Assembly (NCBI GenBank): GCA_964611755.1 | Contig: CAZTBB010000019.1 | Coordinates: forward strand, 1-28,633 | Origin: CAZTBB01 sp964611755 | GTDB lineage: Bacteria > Pseudomonadota > Alphaproteobacteria > Micavibrionales > Micavibrionaceae | Direction: 5' to 3' | DNA: 28,633 bases | Part shown: piece after piece, positions 7,802-15,005 of the stretch | How positions within the stretch are numbered: the first letter of the stretch is position 1 | How the letters are laid out: every line of letters starts with the position of its first letter | The notes under the pieces: model-generated | Databases searched by the model: none | What the model saw: the letters and a program-made list of their open reading frames with translations, nothing else | What the model was told of the DNA's origin: nothing | Program-made: the position numbers and the translations under genes

Positions 7802-9229
7802 ATGAAGCATGACGCTGTGGCTCTTGACGAGTCTGCCAACACAAATAATCAGGTATCAAAGGAAGAAGAAAGGAAGGCTCTGAACCATAAAAAGTTTCAG
7901 GAGCGCATCTCTTTTTTGAATATGGATGAGCAGGCACGTGCAAACCTGCAAAAAGTAAAACCAATTATGGACAAGCATATGGCGAATGTCCTGGATGGGT
8001 TTTATGGTCTTATTAGCGAGTGGCCGGAACTGAACGAGATGTTCTCAAGCTCTCAGCACAAAGACGCTGCCAAAAATCTTCAGATGAAGCACTGGGCGAC
8101 GATTGTTCAGGGCAATTTCGATCAGGAATATCAGGACTCGGTGAATAAAATCGGGCATACGCATAACCGTATCGGCCTTGAGCCAAGATGGTATGTCGGC
8201 GGGTATGCGGCGCTGGTGAATGGGATGATTTCCGCAATTATGCAGGAAACGCTCAAGCCCGGTTTTGTTACTCGTAAGAAAATTAATGAAACAGAGCAAA
8301 TTATTCAGGCGTTTTTAAAGGCGGCCTTGTTGGATATGGATATGGCGATTTCAACATATTTTGATGCCGGTAAGGATGAGTTTAATGAGATGCTGGTGCG
8401 TATGACAGAAGATTTTGACCACAATGTGGCCGGATTTATTCGTGATCTGGCGGCCTCAACAGAAGAGCTCGGGGCAACGGCCTCTACGCTTAAGAATGTT
8501 GCTGACCGTGGGCAGGCAAAATCAACCGAGTTGGAAAGTGCAACATCGATTGCGACTGAGAATGTATCGACCGTGGCCAGTGCTTCGGAAGAAATGCTGG
8601 CATCAATCAAGGAAATCAACGGGCAGGTGGCGAATGCCAGCCGTATTTCACAAGAAGCCGTGGCGGAAGCACGTGATGCCAGTAACGCTATTGGCGAGCT
8701 GAAGGGGTCGTCGGAGACGATTGGCGAGGTTGTGAATTTGATTCAGGATATTGCCGAGCAAACAAATCTCTTGGCCTTGAATGCAACCATTGAAGCGGCA
8801 CGTGCCGGTGAATCCGGTAAGGGCTTTGCTGTGGTGGCGAGTGAGGTGAAGTCATTGGCGGCGCAGACAGCCAAAGCAACAGAAGATATTGCTACACAAA
8901 TTTCAGCCATGCAGGGGGCAACAGAAAATACAGTTGGTGTGATTGAGGGCGTTAGTAAAACCATTAATGACATTAATGAAATTGCAACGTCAATGTCTGC
9001 TGCAATGGAAGAACAATCAGCCGCTATTCAAGAAATTGTCCGTAATACGCAATCAGCGGCCGAGAAAACGGATCAGGTTAGCCATATTGTTGTTGATGTC
9101 TCGACAGGGGCCGAGGAGACGCAAAGCTCTTCATCCAATGTTAGCGATGCAGCGCAGGATCTGGCCAGACGCACGGAAGACCTCCGCGGTGTAGTTGAGG
9201 TGTTCCTGTCTAATCTAAAAGCAGCTTAA
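7802..9229 (+). CDS. globin-coupled methyl-accepting chemotaxis protein (HemAT-like)
   Basis: This is a soluble haem-based gas sensor, probably for O2, that signals to a CheA-type kinase. The N-terminal about 40 residues are charged and unstructured. A protoglobin sensor follows (about 40-195) with the hallmark HNRIGLEPRWYVGGY, in which His121 is the expected proximal haem ligand. The C-terminal signalling hairpin (about 225-475) contains the highly conserved tip IAEQTNLLALNATIEAARAG. No membrane segment is present. I place the start at the ATG at 7802, with GGGGGA 4 bases upstream. ATGs at 7781 and 7790 are alternatives that would add 7 or 4 residues. It is the first gene of an operon with a receiver, a hybrid kinase and an Hpt protein. 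No cheA, cheW, cheR or cheB lies in the window. Confidence 0.93.
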   Translation: MKHDAVALDESANTNNQVSKEEERKALNHKKFQERISFLNMDEQARANLQKVKPIMDKHMANVLDGFYGLISEWPELNEMFSSSQHKDAAKNLQMKHWATIVQGNFDQEYQDSVNKIGHTHNRIGLEPRWYVGGYAALVNGMISAIMQETLKPGFVTRKKINETEQIIQAFLKAALLDMDMAISTYFDAGKDEFNEMLVRMTEDFDHNVAGFIRDLAASTEELGATASTLKNVADRGQAKSTELESATSIATENVSTVASASEEMLASIKEINGQVANASRISQEAVAEARDASNAIGELKGSSETIGEVVNLIQDIAEQTNLLALNATIEAARAGESGKGFAVVASEVKSLAAQTAKATEDIATQISAMQGATENTVGVIEGVSKTINDINEIATSMSAAMEEQSAAIQEIVRNTQSAAEKTDQVSHIVVDVSTGAEETQSSSSNVSDAAQDLARRTEDLRGVVEVFLSNLKAA

Positions 9230-9272
9230 TAATATCAAATTCGTTCACAAACTTAAGGGGGATTTTAAAGTT

Positions 9273-9638
9273 ATGACGACGTGTTTAATAGTAGATGATG
9301 TGGAAGTAACACGCTTTACAACCAAAGAAATTTTGGAAGATCTAGGCGTGAATTCCGTGGTAGCCAATGATGGTAACAGCGCTATGCAGGCATTGCAGAC
9401 AAGCAGTGTTGATGTTGTATTACTGGATTGGCATATCGGCAAGGAATCGGGTCTGGAGCTTTTGAAAACCATTCGTGGCCGTTATGGGCAGATCCCTGTG
9501 GTCATGTTCAGCGGCGTTGAAGGCGAAGCCAAGGCCAATGAGGCCGTCGGCGCGGGTGCGAGTGCGTTTCTTACCAAGCCAACAACAAAGGACAAGCTTT
9601 CAAATTGCTTTAAAACCATTGGGCTTCAGGTCGCCTAA
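9273..9638 (+). CDS. single-domain response regulator (CheY-like receiver)
   Basis: This 121-residue protein is a complete receiver domain with no output domain. The acidic pair is in LIVDDVEVTR, the phosphoryl-accepting Asp52 is in VLLDWHIGKESG, and the conserved Lys102 is in LTKPTTK. An AGGGGGA ribosome binding site precedes the ATG by about 11 bases. It sits 43 bases after the globin chemoreceptor and 19 bases before the hybrid kinase, so it is likely part of the same transcript. It could control the flagellar motor like CheY, or shuttle phosphate within the relay like a Spo0F-type protein. The sequence does not decide. The residue in the CheY Tyr106 region is not aromatic in an obvious way. 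Confidence 0.92.
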   Translation: MTTCLIVDDVEVTRFTTKEILEDLGVNSVVANDGNSAMQALQTSSVDVVLLDWHIGKESGLELLKTIRGRYGQIPVVMFSGVEGEAKANEAVGAGASAFLTKPTTKDKLSNCFKTIGLQVA

Positions 9639-9657
9639 AACGGTTTAAGTTATTTTT

Positions 9658-12237
9658 GTGAAGTATATTCCGTTTCTCTCATTTTTTGTTTTTTTATGCA
9701 TTACAGCAGCAGTCTCGTATATGTCGCATTTTGCTGTGCATGATGAGAACCGCCTGCATTTTGATACACTTGTTGCGCATTCGGAAGACGCTATTATCGC
9801 GCGTTTTTTACAATACGAGATGGCATTATGGGGAGGCGTTGGTTTGTTTAACGCCTCCAATCAGGTGGATAGGGATGAGTGGCATGAATATGTTGATTCC
9901 ATAAACATCGAGAAAAATCTGCCCGGCATTCTAGGTGTTGGCTATATTGATGAGGTTAATAAAGATGATCTGGATGCCTATTTAGCCGAAACACGCGCCG
10001 ATGGTGTGGAGGGTTTTAAGAACCATCCCGAAACCGATCTGGATGAAAAATATATCATTAAATATATTGAGCCTTTTGATGCCAACAAAGAGGCTGTTGG
10101 GTTGGATATCGCATTCGAAGATCATCGCAGGCGCGCGGCTACATTTGCCAAGAAAACAGGCTATGCGGTTTTAACCGAGAAAATTGAGCTGGTACAAGAT
10201 GAAGAAAAAACGCCTGGTTTTTTGTTCTTGTTACCTTTGTATAAAAACAAAAATACGCTCTCCGGTATTGAGGATCAGACAAATGAGTTTAAGGGGTGGG
10301 TTTATGCCCCGTTTATTGCCAGCCACTTCTTAGCGGATATTACCAAATATTCCGGCAATCAGCTTAGTTTCAGAGTGTATGATGGCCTGACAACCAACCC
10401 TGAAGCCTTAATTTATCAGAGTGTCTCGGATGAGGTATGGAATACAAATTATGAGACCGTTCATTATGATAAGATCGGGCCTATTCATCGCACAATAAGC
10501 GTGGCGAATAATACGGCACAATGGACGATTGAATGGCAGACATCGCCATATTTCACACCGCTCTCTTCTGAAACGCGGGCGTTGTGGGTGTTTATCGTCG
10601 GTTTTTGTTTTTCCTTTGTTTTTGGCGGCTTGATGTTTTTGATTTATCAGCTCTATGGCGGCGCAGCGAAGGAATTGATGAAAGAAAAGCAATATAGCGA
10701 TTATTTGGTGACTAAAAATCCGGCTCTTATTATTGGTATTTCCCCGCTCGGTGTTATTCGTAATGTAAATGACAGGGTTGAAAAACTGACCGGTTATTCG
10801 CGAGAGGAAATGATCGGTGAGGATATAGCAGGACTTTTATTTCCGGATGAACATATTGGACGAATTAAGGGGTTGTTACAATATATTGATGGGGAGAAAG
10901 GTGTGTCTGAACACCATACAGCCTTAACAACAAAAGATGGTCAAAAAAGGACCATTAACTGGACAACAGTAAACCGTTTTGATGATGATGGTGAGTTGGA
11001 GGAAATTGTTGGTTTTGGCGTGGATGTCACCATGCGCCTTGAATATGAAGAGCAGATCGTTGTCGCCAAGGAAGAGGCAGAAAAAGCCAACCGCTCCAAA
11101 TCAGATTTCTTGGCCGGGATGAGCCATGAAATTCGGACACCGATGAATGGTGTTATTGGCACAGCCTCTTTGTTGAACGAGACAGAGTTAACGCCCAAAC
11201 AAAAGAAATATGTCGATATCATTAAAAATTCGGGGCAGACGCTGCTGGAAATTATTAATGAGATTTTGGACTACTCAAAAATTGAGGCGGATAAGCTTGA
11301 GATTCATAAAGATATTTTTGCCCTGAAAACATCTATTGAGGGTCAATCGGCTTTACTACAGCCATTGGCGCAGGAAAAAAGTCTGAAATATGTGCTGGAG
11401 ATAGATGATAACTTACCGGAGTTTTTGATTGGGGATGAGACACGCATCAAGCAAATACTAACAAATTTCATTAGCAATGCGATTAAATTTACCGAGCGTG
11501 GTGAGGTGATTGTTAAGGCCGAGCGTGAAGATGATGATCTGATGAAATTTTCGGTTACTGACTCCGGTATTGGCATCTCCGATGATCAGCAGGAAAAAGT
11601 ATTTGGCGCTTTTGAACAGATAATCGAAGGCCGTAAGACTGCAAAAACTGCGGGTACAGGCCTTGGCCTTGCCATCTCCAAGAAGCTTGTAGAGATGATG
11701 GGCGGCGAAATCGGCATGCAATCTGTGCCGGGGGCCGGATCAACATTCTGGTTTACAATGAAGATCGAGGAGCCCGATGCCAAAGATGTAGAAGAAATGC
11801 AGGCCAATGCAGAAAAAGAAAAGCAGGCGGATCAAGGTCTCGATTTTGGTTTCAAAATCTTGGTGGTGGAAGATGTTATTACCAACCAGTTCGTCATTAC
11901 CGACATGTTAGAAAATATGGGATGTGAGGTTATGATGGCCAATAACGGTGAGGAAGCCGTTGAGATGATCCAAAAGGACAGCTATGACATGGTGTTCATG
12001 GATTGCAATATGCCGGTTATGGATGGCTTTGAGGCCACTCAGAAAATTCGCAACGACCTAGAGATGACAGAGATTTTAATTGTCGCACTGACCGCGAATG
12101 CGTTGGATGGTGATAAGGAAAAATGCCTTGAGGCCGGCATGAATGATTTTGTGAGCAAGCCGATTGATAAGAAGGATATTGTCAGAGTGCTCAATGAATT
12201 GAACGACAATAAGCAGGAGGTAAAGCAATATGCTTGA
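9658..12237 (+). CDS. CHASE-PAS hybrid sensor histidine kinase with receiver
   Basis: This is an inner-membrane hybrid kinase of 859 residues. A first membrane helix (about 4-22) leads into a periplasmic CHASE domain (about 45-225), recognisable from GYIDEVNKDDLDAYLAE and PFDANKEAVGLDI. A second helix lies near 303-327. A PAS domain follows (about 345-455; NDRVEKLTGYSREEMIGEDI). The HisKA domain carries the phosphorylated His490 in MSHEIRTPMNGVIG. The ATPase has an N box (ILTNFISNAIKF), DSGIGIS and GTGLGLAIS. The C-terminal receiver carries Asp782 (VFMDCNMPVMDG) and Lys834 (SKPIDKKD). CHASE domains bind small extracellular ligands; the ligand here is unknown. The start is GTG, which is needed to include the first helix. 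It overlaps the Hpt gene by 8 bases. Confidence 0.94.
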   Translation: MKYIPFLSFFVFLCITAAVSYMSHFAVHDENRLHFDTLVAHSEDAIIARFLQYEMALWGGVGLFNASNQVDRDEWHEYVDSINIEKNLPGILGVGYIDEVNKDDLDAYLAETRADGVEGFKNHPETDLDEKYIIKYIEPFDANKEAVGLDIAFEDHRRRAATFAKKTGYAVLTEKIELVQDEEKTPGFLFLLPLYKNKNTLSGIEDQTNEFKGWVYAPFIASHFLADITKYSGNQLSFRVYDGLTTNPEALIYQSVSDEVWNTNYETVHYDKIGPIHRTISVANNTAQWTIEWQTSPYFTPLSSETRALWVFIVGFCFSFVFGGLMFLIYQLYGGAAKELMKEKQYSDYLVTKNPALIIGISPLGVIRNVNDRVEKLTGYSREEMIGEDIAGLLFPDEHIGRIKGLLQYIDGEKGVSEHHTALTTKDGQKRTINWTTVNRFDDDGELEEIVGFGVDVTMRLEYEEQIVVAKEEAEKANRSKSDFLAGMSHEIRTPMNGVIGTASLLNETELTPKQKKYVDIIKNSGQTLLEIINEILDYSKIEADKLEIHKDIFALKTSIEGQSALLQPLAQEKSLKYVLEIDDNLPEFLIGDETRIKQILTNFISNAIKFTERGEVIVKAEREDDDLMKFSVTDSGIGISDDQQEKVFGAFEQIIEGRKTAKTAGTGLGLAISKKLVEMMGGEIGMQSVPGAGSTFWFTMKIEEPDAKDVEEMQANAEKEKQADQGLDFGFKILVVEDVITNQFVITDMLENMGCEVMMANNGEEAVEMIQKDSYDMVFMDCNMPVMDGFEATQKIRNDLEMTEILIVALTANALDGDKEKCLEAGMNDFVSKPIDKKDIVRVLNELNDNKQEVKQYA

Positions 12238-12568
12238 GAACGCACAGGAGATGAAAGAGGCGATAACGGCATACGGTGATAAGGCCGGCATGTTTGTTGA
12301 GCTTATTTTAAAAGATGCAGATAATTTTGTGAATGATATAGGCACAGCCATGGAGCAATCCAACGCAGAGGATGTCGGTTTGGCCGCGCATTCATTGAAA
12401 TCAATCATGAAGCAAATTCATGCCAATACTGTTGCCGATCTTGCTTTTGATCTGGAGAAGGCAGGCAAAGATGGGGCGATTGATGATGTGCAGGATACAC
12501 ATGAACAACTCAAGGCGCATTATGCCGAGACGAAAGAGTATCTCTTATCTTTATCGGATGAAATTTAA
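12230..12568 (+). CDS. Hpt-domain phosphotransfer protein
   Basis: This 112-residue all-helical protein consists of a single histidine phosphotransfer domain. The phosphorylatable His54 sits in LAAHSLKSIMKQI, the classic H-x-L-K-S Hpt motif. It overlaps the end of the hybrid kinase gene by 8 bases and has a strong AGGAGGT site 8 bases before its ATG, so it is translationally coupled. It most likely takes phosphate from Asp782 of the kinase and passes it to a downstream receiver. The only stand-alone receiver nearby is the one encoded at 9273-9638. It is the last gene of the operon, followed by a hairpin terminator. Confidence 0.92.
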   Translation: MLENAQEMKEAITAYGDKAGMFVELILKDADNFVNDIGTAMEQSNAEDVGLAAHSLKSIMKQIHANTVADLAFDLEKAGKDGAIDDVQDTHEQLKAHYAETKEYLLSLSDEI

Positions 12569-12601
12569 GGCCGCTTGAGGAGCCTTCAAGGGCTATTTTT
12601 T
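12569..12601 (+). terminator. terminator of the globin/CHASE/Hpt operon
   Basis: The stem pairs GGCC (12569-12572) with GGCT (12591-12594) and CTTGA (12574-12578) with TCAAG (12586-12590). One G is bulged, one pair is G-U, and the loop is 7 bases. A T tract follows from 12596. The stem begins immediately after the Hpt stop. It overlaps the 3' end of the convergent GNAT gene. Confidence 0.7.
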
Positions 12602-13152
12602 AGACTTTTCCATTCATATCTCATTTCCAAATATGGTTTACCGTCTATGGTCAATTCTTCTTCGCCATTTTCAATTGGCAATGCACCCATGCGTTCGTAA
12701 AAATCACGTCCCATTTTGTTGTTGGTCAAAACATTCACGAAGAGTTTTTTGAAGCCCTGTGTCACGGCATATTCCAAACATGTCTGAAATAAAGCTTTGC
12801 CAACGCCTTTTCCAAAATAGTCAGGATCAAGATAAATCGCATAGAGCTCGGCATAGTCCGGATAATCATCATCCCGTGACTTGCCGATCGATGCAAATCC
12901 ATTAATTACAGGCCCGTTGAAGGCTAGAAATGTTCCTTTTCGGCTCTGCTTCAAGCGTTCCTGCCAATGTTTTGTTAGCCCGCTAATATCCAGCCCATTA
13001 TCCAGATACGATTGATGGATAATGCCTTTATAAGCTTGTCGCCAAGACTTGATGTGAACGTCCGCGATATCGGATGCATCTTCCGGCTTGGCTTGGCGTA
13101 TATTGAATTTAATATTGATTGCTATGCTCTTTCTCTTTGAATGGGCGGACAA
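12586..13152 (-). CDS. GNAT family N-acetyltransferase
   Basis: This is a 188-residue acetyl-CoA-dependent acyltransferase of unknown substrate. The GNAT fold is shown by the N-terminal IRQAKPEDASDIADVHIKSW and by the acetyl-CoA loop in YLDPDYFGKGVGKALFQ. The usual VLTNNKMGRDFYERMGA segment follows, near the fourth conserved motif. The reading frame has no ATG or GTG before the fold, so TTG at 13152 is the only ordinary start. It has no convincing ribosome binding site, and the true start may be unusual. It is convergent with the Hpt gene, and its stop lies inside the Hpt terminator stem. A 12-bp palindrome 50 bases upstream of the start could be an operator. Confidence 0.85.
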   Translation of the reverse strand: MSAHSKRKSIAINIKFNIRQAKPEDASDIADVHIKSWRQAYKGIIHQSYLDNGLDISGLTKHWQERLKQSRKGTFLAFNGPVINGFASIGKSRDDDYPDYAELYAIYLDPDYFGKGVGKALFQTCLEYAVTQGFKKLFVNVLTNNKMGRDFYERMGALPIENGEEELTIDGKPYLEMRYEWKSLKNSP

Positions 13153-13202
13153 AACTTTGGGAAATTTTAGGGTGTAGATCTGTCAGCCTGTTCTAGTAAT
13201 GT

Positions 13203-13214
13203 TTACCGCGGTAA
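13203..13214. promoter_or_regulatory. 12-bp perfect palindrome upstream of the GNAT gene
   Basis: TTACCGCGGTAA is a perfect palindrome 50 bases upstream of the GNAT start codon and about 70 bases beyond the tRNA-Ser 3' end. Its size and position suit a dimeric repressor site. No regulator gene is adjacent, and no clean promoter hexamers are visible around it. Confidence 0.35.
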
Positions 13215-13282
13215 GGGGTAATATGGTTTTGTACTTTCGAGCTATTGAAACCAATTAAAAATACGGTTTACAGGCAAAATGA

Positions 13283-13375
13283 TGGCGGAGACGGAGGGAT
13301 TCGAACCCTCGATAGAGCGATTAACCCTATACTCCCTTAGCAGGGGAGCGCCTTCAGCCACTCGGCCACGTCTCC
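13283..13375 (-). tRNA. tRNA-Ser (anticodon GCU)
   Basis: Read on the minus strand, the acceptor stem GGAGACG pairs with CGTCTCC. The D arm contains TGGCCGAGTGGCTGAAGGC. The anticodon arm CTCCC-CTGCTAA-GGGAG gives anticodon GCT. A long class II variable arm follows, and the T arm contains GGTTCGAATCC. The discriminator is G and the CCA end is encoded. The length is 93 bases. It decodes AGC/AGU serine codons. The large variable arm confirms serine. Confidence 0.97.
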
Positions 13376-13438
13376 AAATCTAAACTGTTCTATTCCGTTG
13401 ATAATCATCTATCACTAAGTGATGATAAAGATCAATCC

Positions 13439-14050
13439 TTATTCTACTTTTAAAAAGCGTTTTAATTCTTCCGGCCAGTTTGATACCGCACCGGCATCAA
13501 AGAATTCATCAATATAATGGAGATTCCATCCATCATCCTTGCGATAGAGATGAACAAAAGCGTAGGCGGATGCGTTTTCGCCCTCGATCGATTTGAGATC
13601 GGATTCAATGAAATTATGATCGGTATAGCCATCGGCAATGCGCATGGCAGGGGCGCTGACTTCGCCGAATGTGTGGCCGGTTCGCACTTCCGTTTTAAAG
13701 ACGAGATGTACAATACGCGCATCAAGATCACGTAATTCTACGGATATTTCCTCGTCATCGCCTTCACCATAGCCTTCTTCATTATCGCCGCTGTGGTAGA
13801 TGGTGCTGTCGGCATTGACCGTTTTGCCGGGTTCGGCGGACACCAGATCAATATATTGACGCGCCTCGTCATAGCAATAGCAAAACAAGTCGAGGTCATG
13901 GTGTAAATGTTTTATGCCGGCAATTTTTTTGATTTTATCACCAAAGGATGGCTTCTCAGCAGGATCCCAACCAAGGCCAACCATAATGCGGCGGCGTGCC
14001 TGTTCCGTCACATTAAGTTTCTGGTGTGATCCTTTAGCAATTTTCCCCAT
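13439..14050 (-). CDS. TerD-family protein
   Basis: This 203-residue protein matches the TerD/CABP (tellurium-resistance) fold. It has an N-terminal GLGWDP, then the acidic DLDLFCYCYDEA. The calcium-loop region HSGDNEEGYGEGDDEE comes next, then ISVELRDL and a C-terminal FVHLYRKDDGWNLHYID. Family members bind Ca2+ and are linked to tellurite, phage and stress responses in multi-gene ter clusters. Here it stands alone with no terA/B/C/Z or terY partner visible, so tellurite resistance should not be assumed. The ATG has AAGGAAG 7 bases upstream. It is the last of four small minus-strand genes downstream of gatB, 26 bases after the membrane peptide gene. Confidence 0.85.
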   Translation of the reverse strand: MGKIAKGSHQKLNVTEQARRRIMVGLGWDPAEKPSFGDKIKKIAGIKHLHHDLDLFCYCYDEARQYIDLVSAEPGKTVNADSTIYHSGDNEEGYGEGDDEEISVELRDLDARIVHLVFKTEVRTGHTFGEVSAPAMRIADGYTDHNFIESDLKSIEGENASAYAFVHLYRKDDGWNLHYIDEFFDAGAVSNWPEELKRFLKVE

Positions 14051-14076
14051 GGGCGGGCTTCCTTATTGGTCGATCT

Positions 14077-14292
14077 CTAGTCGAGATAGTTCTCGTCTTT
14101 CAGCTTTTTATGCTGAGCCAAATCTGATTTTAAAACCAAAATAAGGCCAAAGAGAAGGATTAAAATTACAAAAGTGCCCATAAGCTTGCCATAGGTCATC
14201 CAATCAAACAGGGGTGACCATATTTGCAGAATAGTAATGATGGCAGCGGCACTGACCAGAAGGGTAATGGCAACAAGAAAAAATTTATGCAT
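14077..14292 (-). CDS. small two-helix membrane protein, unknown function
   Basis: This 71-residue protein begins MHKFFLVAITLLV. It has two predicted membrane helices, at about 4-24 and 36-55, and a short charged C-terminus. A longer frame from 14400 is open, but it would overlap the DUF4177 gene almost completely. The ATG at 14292 has GAGGT 8 bases upstream and begins 4 bases after the DUF4177 stop. I do not recognise the family. Tight spacing with DUF4177 and TerD-like genes suggests co-expression. Confidence 0.7.
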   Translation of the reverse strand: MHKFFLVAITLLVSAAAIITILQIWSPLFDWMTYGKLMGTFVILILLFGLILVLKSDLAQHKKLKDENYLD

Positions 14293-14296
14293 ATGT

Positions 14297-14518
14297 TTAT
14301 ACCTCGCGTTCCATGACGCATAGAAAAGCTTCGCGGCTAAAGAAGAGAAGCATGCGGCGAATTTCCCGCTCCATTGTGATAACCTTCCAGCCATCTTCAC
14401 CGTTTTTGTTGAGAAACTCCGTAAATTTCAGAGGGTCAACTTTAGAGCCTCCAAGAAAGAGTGACCCCAACATGCTCTCGCGGTATACAACGACTTTGTA
14501 TTCATATTTTTTTGCCAT
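14297..14518 (-). CDS. DUF4177-like small protein
   Basis: This 73-residue protein begins KYEYKVVVYRES, and its middle (LNKNGEDGWKVITME) matches the DUF4177 pattern: an opening YEYKVV strand followed by LNxxGxxGWxVV. Proteins of this family are small alpha/beta folds without a known role. It starts at an ATG 31 bases after the stop of the 145-residue orphan gene and is followed after 4 bases by the membrane peptide. It has no signal peptide and no catalytic motif. Confidence 0.75.
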   Translation of the reverse strand: MAKKYEYKVVVYRESMLGSLFLGGSKVDPLKFTEFLNKNGEDGWKVITMEREIRRMLLFFSREAFLCVMEREV

Positions 14519-14549
14519 AGTAGGGTATACTCCTGATATTAAAGCGCTA

Positions 14550-14987
14550 TTATCTTGTTAATGTATTATCACGGGCAAGGTCGGGGGAGTCAACATCATG
14601 CACAAGACGAAGCGCAGCCCTTCTTTCTTCTTTGGGCACAAAATTTGCCCACCAAAATGACATGCTGTTCGCGGATGGTGGTTTCATGATTTGAATTTCA
14701 TATTTCCCACCAAAAAGGAGTTTTTCCCGTTCTTTTAATCCTTGCAACAAATGCATAACCTGTCCTTGGGCATTGTATAAATCCTGAAGGGTATCGAGGC
14801 GTTTGCCAGTAAATGTTCTTGCCAGATTTTCAAGAAATTGAACGCGCCCGTTATTTATCATGACGGCAAGCAGGTGATATTCTTCAGATGTAACATACTG
14901 GCCTGTTTCTCGAAAAACATAACCACTTGATCCTGCTTCGACCTCGAAGAGCTCGCGTAAGGTTGGAAGAGAGGGGTTTCTTGCCAT
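14550..14987 (-). CDS. hypothetical protein, 145 residues
   Basis: I do not recognise this protein. It is soluble and mostly helical, with a Leu-rich central region (about 40-95) that could form helical pairs. There are no cysteines and no obvious metal or nucleotide motif. A Trp pair occurs in SFWWANFVP. It starts 18 bases after the gatB stop on the same strand, without a clear ribosome binding site, so it probably depends on gatB transcription. Codon use and reading-frame length support a real gene. Confidence 0.7.
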   Translation of the reverse strand: MARNPSLPTLRELFEVEAGSSGYVFRETGQYVTSEEYHLLAVMINNGRVQFLENLARTFTGKRLDTLQDLYNAQGQVMHLLQGLKEREKLLFGGKYEIQIMKPPSANSMSFWWANFVPKEERRAALRLVHDVDSPDLARDNTLTR

Positions 14988-15005
14988 AACAAGAATGTTA
15001 TAGCG

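Noticed and set aside
13411..13423. ATCAC-TAA-GTGAT hairpin after the TerD gene, considered as a terminator.
   Set aside because: The stem is only 5 bp with no T tract on the minus strand. It could be chance.
14293..14400. Longer form of the small membrane protein starting at 14400.
   Set aside because: It would overlap the DUF4177 gene for nearly its whole extension. The ATG at 14292 has its own GAGGT site.
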